Shown here: one piece after another, positions 35,280 through 46,700 of the stretch
How the letters are laid out: every line of letters begins with the position of its first letter
Numbering within the stretch: the first letter of the stretch is position 1
Assembly: GCA_947652605.1 (NCBI GenBank)
Contig: OX393579.1
Coordinates: 3,534,001-3,598,000, forward strand
DNA from: Elmis aenea
Taxonomy: Eukaryota; Arthropoda; Insecta; Coleoptera; Elmidae
Direction: 5' to 3'
Length of the DNA stretch: 64,000 nucleotides
Notes under the pieces: model-generated
Told to the model about the DNA's origin: nothing
Databases searched by the model: none
The model's input: the letters and a program-made list of their open reading frames with translations, nothing else
Translations under genes and position numbers: made by a program

Positions 35280-35655
35280 ACTACAGAATAATTTTAGGCA
35301 ATGGGATTTGATTATGCTTACAGTTAATAATTTAGTATTTTTTGCAATATTTTAAAAACTTGTATTAGTTCAAAAACAGATTTAGTCACAGGAATTTTGA
35401 ACCAGACCTTGTATGTCGTTTGCATTTTACAACTTTAATAAATCTTGTAGTTTTATTTCATTATTTTGCCGTAATTTTGGTTAAAGTGGCGCCACCAGTC
35501 GGATTGCTTTAGGAAAAGATAGACTGATAGCGCTAATACGGTGAAATAATGAAATAAAACTGCAAGGTTGATTGAAGGTTTAAATGCGAGTTGATATACG
35601 AGGGCTGATCCGAAAATTCTGTGACAGTGTTTACAAAAACTATTTAATTTTTGAC
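35280..35655. repeat. Dispersed repeat ending in a mariner-like TIR, copy 2
   Basis: Second copy of the repeat at 34,146-34,535, same orientation, ending TATACGAGGGCTGATCCGAA. The two copies are diverged by small indels. Confidence 0.65.
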
Positions 35656-36544
35656 ATTTCTTATTAACAGTCATTTTATTTGTTATTTTCTTTATGAATC
35701 AACAAGAGTCCACATCATCTAGATGTTGTTGAAAACCCATAACAGTTGAAAAGGCTGCAAAATAAGCCGCTTTAAATTCTTTCAAGGAGGACCCATAGAA
35801 ATAAAAAACACATGCAATACAATGTACTTTTATTTGAATTATTGAATATATCAACAATAACACAGATAATAAATCTCACTTAATTACAAAGTATTCAAAT
35901 ATACTTAAGATGATGCTGATATTAATTTCATTCATCTTATTGTTACACATCGGTAATGTAAAAAGAATTACACATGCAAAGAAGTACCGTGTTAGTTCAG
36001 AATATTAAAATCCCTACACACATTCATCATTAAGACTTAATTGCTAAAAACTACTGTGTACTAAAAGTAGGACGAATTTTACTGGTAAATACTATTAAAA
36101 TGGTAACGACAAAACTATAGTTACACCACAAACCCAATATAAATCACACATATAAGAAAATTTATGTCTTGATGATGAATTTGTTACGACTTACAAACTA
36201 CAGTACTTGCGAAACACATATTCAACTTTTTTTAATTAATATAGTGACTAGTTATACAAAAAAAGGGCATGTCAATTATAATAGAAAATTACCATCAAAA
36301 ATTTATTTAATTAAAATTAATGTAAGTAATTATCAGGCTTTAAAATTATGATTAAATGTGTACAAAAGAGTTTAAGCGATTCAGGCTGTACCACTTTAAT
36401 TAAGGCCATTGTAACCTCTTTTAATGTTCTAATCTCTTACTCTTATATTAAAAGAGATCCTCGCAGACGCTTAAGTTAAGTGATGAATTCTGTTCAAAAT
36501 AAATCGACCACTTTGGAATCACTAAAAGTATAAAATCTTTAGTT
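35656..36544. other. AT-rich spacer, nothing recognised
   Basis: No supported feature. Could contain part of the BTB gene's 3' UTR or intergenic DNA. Confidence 0.4.
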
Positions 36545-36810
36545 GAATAGTGACTTAAGCAGGATGCTTCCATGGGGGGGGCAAAAAGAGCTGAGGACCT
36601 ATTTTTTGAGATCACCACTCTCTTTTTAAGTTTTTTAGCAGTGCAGGATGTTTGATGGTGTCATCATGAGGGGGGTTAATAAACGACAAAAAGAGCCGAA
36701 GACTTTTTTTTAGCACAGAATTTACAGATTTTCGGCTCAATAACAACTTATTGCGAACCTATGGGGGGTTCTGACCCCCTCCTAACCCCTGCCTCGCCAC
36801 TGGTTGGATA
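36545..36810. repeat. Non-coding repeat-like block with GGGGG / CCCCC runs
   Basis: CATGGGGGGGGCAAAAAGAG then ATGAGGGGGGTTAATAAACG with AAAAAGAGC.GA.GAC in both halves, closing with CTGCCTCGCCACTGG, a motif typical of the ends of insect non-autonomous elements. No partner end was found. Confidence 0.4.
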
Positions 36811-37030
36811 ACAAATTTACTCAATAAAAAACAACCAAAATATGAAGGATAATCGTTAATTTTTGGTTTAGTTAAAATTACGTTAATTTAAGAAAAGATT
36901 TGGGTCCTTACATCAGTCGAGCAATTTTCAACAGAACGCACATAAGCATATTTTAATTTAAATCACTTACTTTCCCAATATTTCTCCAACGTCCATTATC
37001 ACAAAATTCCATTTCAGATTCTTCTTAGAG

Positions 37031-37345
37031 CAGTGGTTCTTAACCTTTAAGTAGCCGCGGCCCCCTAAATATCCCAAAATATTTTCGCGGTCCCCCAGTT
37101 CGTAGTAAAAAAAAATATTTTTTTTAAAGATCTCAATATTTTAAAGAGTCAAAACGTTTTATAAATTTTTCGCTGTCACCTTACAATCCCTCACAGCCCC
37201 CCTTAAAATCCTTCACGGCCCCCCTTACAATTCCCCACGGCCCCCCTTAAAATCCCCCATGGTCCCCCTTAAAATCTCTCACGGCCCCCCTTAAAACCCC
37301 TCACGGCCTCCTAGGAGGCCGCGGCCCCCCGGTTAAGAATCGCTG
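37031..37345. mobile_element. 315-bp hAT-type MITE with perfect 8-bp target duplication
   Basis: The left end CAGTGGTTCTTAACCTTTAA and right end GGTTAAGAATCGCTG are inverted repeats of the CAGNGGTTCT-type hAT terminus. TCTTAGAG flanks it exactly on both sides (37,023-37,030 and 37,346-37,353), the 8-bp duplication expected of hAT transposition. Adjacent CGCGGCCCCC and GCCGCGGCCCCCC extend the inverted match. The interior holds a GC-rich tandem repeat of about 24 bp (CCCCTTAAAATC.C.CACGGC, 5-6 units, 37,198-37,310). No coding capacity. The perfect target duplication suggests a fairly recent insertion. Confidence 0.95.
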
Positions 37346-37551
37346 TCTTAGAGCACATGATTTAAATTCAAATATTCGAAGATAAAACTAGATTAACACA
37401 ATTTAATACTGAGAGACAATAAAGTTTATAAAAGACAGTATTCATTAACAAAACAAGGGACGTTTTAATAGATTAAAGAATAAAACAGTAAAAAAATATA
37501 TAAACATAATAATTACAACGATAATAAGACAATATATTGTACGACCCCGAT

Positions 37552-37700
37552 TACAATACAATTACCTCGAAAACTTGAGAGCATGCAACGTTCCATTGTT
37601 TCTCGTAATCGAGGAAATACGATACTTTTGGTTAATCAACATTTTTTTTTTCAAAAGAAATAAATACTATCTTAGGCAAGAAATAACAATTAAAATCGAA
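37552..37700. repeat. Short local duplicate, copy 2, just 3' of the BTB gene
   Basis: Same-orientation partner of 35,105-35,270. It lies 70-220 bp beyond the BTB stop codon on the minus strand, so it is probably inside the 3' UTR. Confidence 0.6.
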
Positions 37701-37770
37701 CAATTATTAAAAAACGATTTCTTTCAAAACTGCTGCACGTGCGAACGTACACAAAAGAGCCATTGACCTG

Positions 37771-40700
37771 TTAGTGGTCTTCGGGTTTCGAGTAAAAGTA
37801 GTTTATAGCACGACACAGATCGTAATCGGCGGCTAGTATGACTTGAACTAGCCGTTCCCTGGGTGCTGTATCACCTACGATGTCACGGAGTTGCGCTAAA
37901 CAAGTGTCCAGTCGTGCTGTGTCATGGCTGAGCGGCAAATCTTCCAAAGAACTGCTGTTGGAATGTCCCGCCTACAAAATCAATTATAAGCTATACAGGG
38001 TGATTGATTGAGACCGGTACTTAAAAATATATGAAGAATGAGAAAGGGTATGGATCTGAAATTTTGGTTGTGACCATAATGGCATCTGATCTGTTTATTA
38101 AAAATATTTTCAAGAGGGCGACACTTCCGGAAATACCGGAAGTTGACGTCTAGTTTCTTATTTCAAATGAAACGGTCTATTTTTTGTTGCGTAATTGGAT
38201 TTAAAACGTTATTTTAGAGGGACTTTTATTAGCGTTCCCTATACCTAAGTGCAGTCGTTTTTTAGATTTTTGGACTTTTTTGAAAATTTTTTGAATTTCA
38301 TCGTGATGCTTAATATTATATAACGCCGTCATTTTTTGAGGAAAAAACGGTTAAATTTAGACCATGCCTAGAAGAAACCTTGGAGTACATCCTGGAATTT
38401 TTGCAATCGATGCATTACTTACAGGGTGTCCAAAATTCAATTTTTTTTAATACAACCTCAGACCACTAAAACTCGTTTTTTTCAAATACAATACCCAAAC
38501 TTTTTTTTCATTTTCTAATGCAAAATTACATTCTGCATCAATCTGTATTAGCGTTTCCTGTATCTATCTGCAACAATTTTCGAGTTATTAAGAATTTTTG
38601 ATAAAGTTAAGAGAAATTGCAACATTTTTAAATGGTAAGCCTTGGTAATGACAACAAATGCCAATATTAATAACTGTAAACCACTTTTATTGCGTTTGTC
38701 TGAAGTATCCATGAAAATGAAAAATTAATAGTATTCAAACACGAATATTTTGAGCTTATTTTATATTCATGAAGAATGTCACAAGATTATTGAAAGAATT
38801 TTCCGTGTATTCAGTGAGAGGTATCCTCATTTGACTGTAATGACCAGAGAGAAATCTCAATGAATAGAATCAAATTTTTTGCAATTTAGAAGAGTGAAAT
38901 CTGCTAGTATTCAACCTAAGCGTGTGACGAATGATAAAACTAACGAAGTTAACATCCTGGGATATTTTAATGACCATCCTCAGCGGTCAATTCGATTGGC
39001 AGCGCAAGACTCGTGTTTAACATACTATGCTGTACAAGCTACATTAAAAATGCACAACTATTCGTTCGCACTTTCAATAATCTTGTGATATTATCTATGA
39101 ATGTAAAATAAATTCAAAATATCCGTGTTTGAATACTCTTGATATTCCATTTTTATGGATATTTCAGACAAACGCAATAAAAAAGGTTTACAGTTATTAA
39201 TATTGGCATTTGTTGTCATTTCCAAGGCTTACTATTTAAAAATGTTGCAATTTCTTTTAACCTTATCAAAAATTCTTAATAACTCGAAAATTATTGCAGA
39301 TAGGTATAGGAAACGCTAATACAGATTGATGCAGAATGTAATTTTGCATTAGAAATTAAAAAAAAGTTTGGGTATTGTATTTGAAAAAAACGAGTTTTAG
39401 TGGTCTGAAGTTGTATTAAAAGAAAATGAAATTTTGGACACCCTGTAAGTAATGCATCGATTGCAAAAATTCCAGGATGTACTCCAAGGTTTCTTCTAGG
39501 CATGGTCTAAATTTAAGCGTTTTTTCTTCAAAAATGGCGGCGTTATATAATATTAAGCATCACGATGAAAATAAAAAAATTTTCAAAAAATTCCAAAAAT
39601 GTAGAAATTGACTGCACTTAGGTATAGGAAATGAAAGGAAAAATGATTTATTGAAACAAAAAGTCGCCAGTGTGAAATGGAAGGATTTAAAAACAATTGG
39701 AGGATCTTTTTTTGTCACCAATATGAAATAGGATAAATTTTTTTAAAACAATCGAATGACTTTTTTTTAGTCACCACTGTGAAACAGAAGACAGGTTTAA
39801 AAACAATTGCAGGCCCTTTATTTTTAGTTACCACTGCATTTATGAACTGAAATGGGGAGGGGCCGCAATTAAAATTGATATGGATGTTGTGCGTGTCCTC
39901 AAAAAATTATTAGTGGGGCCCCAGAATATTTTAAATCCAAAAATTAAATAATTTTACTAATAATGATCCAATTTTCTTAGAAATTTTAAAATGCAGGGGC
40001 CTCTCTGAGGCGAAGCCTCGGCCTGGGGCCCGAAAAAAAGTCTGAGCCGGTCCTGGGGGCAAGTTCAAAGAGGGTGTGGAAACACTGAGCCACTTCACGA
40101 CTTCGAGCTGTAATTCTGCAAATAAAAATTGAGCTTACCTGTGTAATTAAGTGCAGATCGGAAACGGCTCGTTGAACGTCGGAAATACTGGAATTCGGAC
40201 TCGATGGAGCGCCAGAAGGTGGCAGTAACGGCTCAACGGTGTTCGACTTCCTCAGCGGCGGCTGCGTCCAGACGCAATCGAAAACTTCCGCTTGTAAGGC
40301 AACGGGCAACTCGTAGAACACTTCACTCTCGGTCAGTTCGTTATGTTGCGAAATAAAATTTAAACAAGCGTTCTGCAAAAAAACAAACGTAAATAAAACG
40401 GTAACTGAAAGGTCGGTGGATATTTACTCGTAATATTTGAGCGTTATATTGGTCTGCCATACTAAGGAAGTAGAGGACAGAGTCTTCGTCGATGCTACTC
40501 TGAAGTCCGTACTCGCACGTCTGTTTCAACGAATCAACCTCGTAGCGATCGCTTAATAACAGTAATTCAGCGAGCTGATCGGTTGTTAGAGATATCTGTC
40601 GCAATCTTCCGCTGTATAAATATTCCAGGAATATTCTAAACAGCATGGGATTCGTATCGTGTATTACTATTTTTCTAGAAACCACAAATAAAACTGTAAT

Positions 40701-43700
40701 ATATACCTAACATAAAAGATATTTTCTTCCAGAAATGAAGCATAATAAAAACACAAAATATTTGTGTAAAGTAAAAAGCCAGAATACTTTAATGAGGACT
40801 ACTTTTAAATTTTTTATACAGAGCCACAAAAATTTAGTTTCCAATTTTTTAAATTCGAGTAACAATAAAATTAGTCCCATTCCAATTTATTAAACCCAAT
40901 GACAATGAAATTAATCCCATTCCAATTTATTAAATCTCAATGACAATAAAATTAGTCCCATTCCATTTTTTTAAACCCAGTGACAATAAAATTAGTCCCA
41001 TTTCACATTTTTTAAACCCAGTGACAATGAAATTAGTCCCATTCCAATTTATTAAACCCAATGACAATTAAATTAGTCCCATTCCATTTTTTAAAACTCA
41101 GTGACAATAAAATTAGTCCCATTCCAATTTATTAAACCCAATGACAATGAAATTAATCCCATTCCAATTTATTAAATCTCAATGACAATAAAATTAGTCC
41201 CATTCCAATTTATTAAACCCAATGACAATGAAATTAATCCCATTCCATTTTTTTAAACCCAGTGACAATAAAATTAGTATTATTTCACATTTTTTAAACC
41301 CAGTGACAATGAAATTAGTCCCATTCCAATTTATTAAAGCCAATGACAATTAAATTAGTCCCATTCCATTTTTTAAAACTCAGTGACAATGAAATTAGTC
41401 CCATTCCAATTTATTAAACCCAATGACAATGAAATTAATCTCATTTCAATTTATTAAACCCAATGACAAAAAAATTAGTCCCATTCCATTTTTTTTAAAC
41501 TCAGTGACAATGAAATTAGTCCCATTCCAATTTATTAAACCCAATGACGAAGAAATTAGTCCTATTCCAATTTTTTTAACCTTCAGACAAAGAAACAGGC
41601 CCAATTTCAATTTTGTGTTACTCATTATATATTTAAATGATTATTTAAGTAATGTTTAACATACTTATTTATAGCTTCTCGCATCCCGGATAAGAGAGCT
41701 CTTCTAAACCATATACATCTAGCTGCGACAATAACCCTATGTGCTCTGATAACGCTCCTCTCTAATTCCACTGGACTACTTATTTCGCCCCCATGTTCTC
41801 GAACCGTCTGCTCAGACGAACCACTACTCACAACAACTTCAAACTCCATGTCAGTATTTAGATCGCTCTTCAACAACTGCAACGACAACTTCGACAGGGT
41901 ACTACTCGTCGAAGACGGGGGCACACAAAGCGATTCGACTAAATTCAACTGAAAATTCGATATTAGCAACCGAAAATATTGTTTAAACGGGCGAATTTAC
42001 TTTGTATCCCTGTTGATATTGCTTTGGGGTAGAACTCGAGGTGCTGCCCGACATCCTCTGGCAGTCTTCGGTGTGAGATATTTTGCTTGAATCCAGAAGA
42101 CCCAAGTTATACAACGACTGGGTGAAAGCGTCTCTTTGAACCAATTCGCAAACTTGCACCATTACATCTTGAAGGGTTTCACGGTGAGAAACCAATTTGT
42201 GCAGGATTCCAGACTGGAAAAAAATGAATAATCTCTTAATACGACCAGAAGTTTAATTCTTTTGAGAAATGTGAAGGGAGAACCGTTTATTTTTAGCCTT
42301 TATGGTATTAATTAGCAAAAATATAAAGAACAATTAAAGATAAAATCAGCTGAAACAAAAATAGAAGAAAGACAGCTGGGATGGTTGGGTCACATTTAAA
42401 GAATGAAAGAAGATTAACCAAAACAGCCTATGAAGCACAGGGGCAAAACAAAAGAAGTACACTGAGAAAAACCTGGCAGCAAATGGTACGACACAAAAAA
42501 GCTGCTAGCACAAAACAGAAAAACATGGAAAAATTCAGCACAACACAACTCAACAGTCCTACACCTAACAGTGAAGGACTCATGACTAAATAAACAAATA
42601 ACTAGTCTTCCTTTGTGCAACCGGGCCTTGGTGCTTAAACCTATATATTCCACTTACCACTTTACTAGTTCCCACTTTGAAACAAAACTTAAATTCTCTC
42701 CACTCCAATTTTTCATCTAAGGCAGCGGTGACTTCTTCAAGGCGTAACAAGAACAAAGGTAGTTCCTCTATGAGCTGCTCCAAATTTCTAGCCACGGAAC
42801 GAACTTTTTGAGAAGGAGACATTTCGTTAAAGTTTTCCCTGTTAACAACACAATCACAATAACATTTAGTCCCAAGTAATGTTTAGCCCTAAAACTAGGC
42901 AAAATCGAAGCACCTTTGAGACTGATATTGCCTAGTTTTAGGCATCAACAAATGCAGTTGGATCCTAAACTTGCAAAAATAACTTACTTTTTGTGTAATA
43001 ATAATCCCAGACTGCAGGTTATGTGTTCGTGAAAATTTCTGAGCTTCGTTAATTCTCTTATGTGAAGCACGTTTCTAAGGGACTTCCCGAGCATATCGCC
43101 GACACTGGATTTCCGTTTGCTCTCGTCGTGGGGCGATAGGACCTGAATTATTTGCTGCAAAGCTTTTTCAATTTCAACAATTAAGGTGGAAACAGTATCC
43201 AATATAACTTCAATCTGAAAATGTAACACGTAAGGCAGAGGTGTCAAACTCGCGGCCCGCAACGAACATTTTTGCGGCCCGGCCAATATATCGGCACACA
43301 ATAATCCCAGTCAAGACGAATTATTCGATAGCTCTATTATTAGTAATGATATAAAAAAGAGTTTAACATAAAAGTTGTTTGTAATTATTTATTACATAAC
43401 TTAAAATTATTTTCAACTATACATAGTGTTTTGTTTTTGCGCTCTGACACCAAACATTTTTTTTTTTTTCCATATGGAACACCCTGTATATTATGTAATT
43501 TTTAGATGTCAAATTAAATTATCTAGGTTGTTTATGTCTAAAATGAACCGTTTTTGAGTTATTAACGTTGTTTTGAAAATTTTGACAGATGCAGGCCTTT
43601 ATAAAAATATTTATATTTATTAACATAACAACACCAGAGCAAATTGCTCTGGTAATTTATTAGACAATAGTGTCATAGTGATTGTTGACTAGTTACATTT

Positions 43701-46700
43701 TAAAAATAATATACAGGGTGTTCGTTATATTCGGTCCATTCCGCTAAACTTTAAACACATATGTCTTTTTTTTTAATGGAACGCCCTATATATTTTTACA
43801 TTTTCTTGTAGAAAATTTAATTATCTTTTAAAGTTGTAAAGCATGTTTTATGTCTAAATATAATATTTTTGAAGTTATTTAGTTTCTTATGATTATTTGC
43901 GAGTATTTTACCTAAAATATCGGTAGTAGCCTTTGAAAATTCAAAACAATTTATATGAACTGTCAGCCAGAACAATTATTAATCGGCACAATTTTCACTA
44001 TTATGCCACTAAAAATCCATATTTTTTAACAACTGTAGATACATTCTGGTGTTATTTTCTGCCGTTTATGCTGTGTATCTACAGCTCTTAAAAAATATGG
44101 ATTTTTAGTGACATAGTAGTGGAAATTGTGCCGAACTGTTCTGGTTGACAGTTCATACATATTGTTTTGAATTTTCAAAGGCTACTATTGATATTTTAGG
44201 TAAAATACTCGCATATAATCATAAGAAACAAAATAATTTCACAAATTAATACTTCCTCTGTCCCGAAATAAGTGTCCGATTACTGTATTTGCTGGATCTT
44301 AATTGTATTTTAAAACGTAAATTGTAATTGTTTATAACGTCAAGTAAAATATGTCAAAAGTGACATTTGTGCATAGTCAGAAAGTTTAAACACGTTAGCT
44401 CGGCTTTTGGATCGTTATTTTAAAAACATACTTTATCTTGCCATTTTAAACAATACCGGTGTAGACACATCATGAACAGTGAAGAAGTTCCTGTAGTTGC
44501 ACCACAAAGAAAAAAGCTTAATCTGTCACAGAAAAGCGTCAAAGTGTGTACCATTACCTGCTATAAGAAAGTTGGTGCATGAGAAATTTTAAGCATCACT
44601 CATGAATATTTCAAAAATCGCTTAAAATCTAGTGTCCTATGACTGTTTATTAAATTTTTTTTTATTTTAAAATTTGTTTTAGACCATGCACCAACTTTAA
44701 TCAAGAATAAAATTTTCTGAGAAATCGATAATAAATTTTTTGTTCCATTTGTGCAGACAAAATTTATTACCAAATCGGACACTTATTTTGGGACAGAGGG
44801 AGTATTATATTTAGACATAAAACATGCTTAACAACTTTAAAAGATAATTAAATTTTCTACAAGAAAATGTAAAAATATGTAGGGCGTTCCATAAAAAAAA
44901 AAGATTTATATGCGTTTAAAGTTTAGCGAAATGGACCGAGTATAACGAACACCCTGTATATTATTTTAAACATGTAACTAGTCAACAATCACTATGACAC
45001 CATTGTCTAATAAATTACCAGAGTCAATTTGCTCTGGTGTTGTTATGTTAATAAATATAAATATTTTTATAAAGGACTGCATCTGTCGAAATTTTCAAAA
45101 AAACGTTAATAACTTGAAAACGGTTCATTTTAGACATAAACAAGCTATAATGTTTTTGAAAGAGAATTTAATTTTAAATCCAAAAATTACAAAATATACA
45201 GGGTATTCCATATAAAAAACAATGTTTGAAATCAGAGCGCAAAAACAAAACACTGTGTATAGTTGAAAATAATTTTAAGTTATGTAGTAAATGAATACAA
45301 ACCACTTTTATATTTAACTTTTATTTACATTATTACCAATAACAGAGCTATCGAATAATTCATCTTGGCTGGGACACCCTGTATAATAAAATAACAAACC
45401 GACGCAGAATAAAAATAAGATAGGCAGAATTCGCTAAACGTTTTTTTATTATACTCTTTTTTGCTATTATTAAACAAAAAAAATTTTTTTTGAGGCCCAC
45501 CCAAAGTTAAACCTTGTTTGTATGGCCCAAGTTGGCCATTGAATTTGACACCTCTGATGTAAGGGGGTATCAACACCTAAAACTAGGCAACATCAGAGCC
45601 AATAGTGAACGAGTTTTGCCTAGTTTTGGAGTTAACACATCTGTTGCTTTGTGCAATTGCAACTTAGTTTTAACCTGCATGTTAATCCTTAAATGTCGGC
45701 AAAATCATAGCGCTAATCTAGTTTTGGGAATTAACGTGTATGTTAACTCTCAGGCCCAATTGCACAAAGCACACTGGTGTTAAAATACAAGTTAATCCCT
45801 AAAACTAGACAATATCAGCGCTAATAGCGCTTTTGCCTAGTTCAAAGGTTAACATGTATGTTACGACGATCTTTTTCTTTTATAATGGGGCCTGAAAATG
45901 TTATTTACTTATTTAAAATTAATCACATTACCTCAGGTACGAGATATGTGGCCACTTCATTCCTCTGAGAAGCACTCATCGAGCTAAATGTAATTTTCAG
46001 AGCGTGAAGGAACTTGTGAAGTTGCGTCATAAAAATAGGAAGGCGAGATTTTGCGTAACGTATTATTTCGTGGCGTTCCTCTCTCGACAGTTCGTTTTTC
46101 CTTTTTGTAAAAAGATCACAGAGTAACAGCAGTTTAATTCCGACTGCAAAACACAACAGATAATCGGAAATTCACACGGATTCGTCGCGACTTTCATTAC
46201 CTACTGCGGTGTCACGTACTGACTGTTTAACTACAAAACAAAGTTTCGCAGGATTCGAAGTAATACTTTCCGTTAACGACTGAGAATGTCTTACATTAAA
46301 ATGCTCGATTATTTGATTAGCACACGCATGCATATCATTTACCAATCCAATGATTTCTACAACACATTTCAAAACCGTGAACAGTTATTTTAATAATAAA
46401 GAAATTGGACTTACGCTGCTTTAAGGCCATATTTTTTAAATACAACTGACACATATTAACAAGTTTGGTAAGACACGGATATTGTGCTGCAACGTTAATC
46501 ACTTGGCGGGCTGTCGTTTCTGTCAACGTATCGGGCAAACATTCGGCATACAAAAAGTGAAGAATACTCCCTAGAACATCTTCTGGCAGTCCCGTGAACG
46601 GGGGAGGTTGCGAATGCCATGCAATGTCGCTGCCAATCAACTGTATGATACACGAATGAACCTTAAACTATAAAAAAAAATTATAACATCAACCAGTATT

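Larger units (their letters stand above)
43236..45556. mobile_element. hAT-like element in BTB intron 7, invaded by a palindromic element
   Basis: The left end CAGAGGTGTCAAACTCGCGG (43,236) and right end TTGAATTTGACACCTCTG (to 45,556) are inverted repeats of the CAGNGGTGTCAAACTC type known from hAT elements. Flanking 8-mers are ACGTAAGG (43,228-43,235) and ATGTAAGG (45,557-45,564), seven of eight matching. Its own sequence is limited to about 70 bp on the left and about 170 bp on the right. The rest is a nested palindrome. Non-coding. Its left edge stops about 20 bp from the acceptor of exon 8. Confidence 0.85.

Noticed and set aside
40838..41618. Open frame 41,423-41,659 (+) as a gene
   Set aside because: It is a translation of the 40-bp minisatellite.
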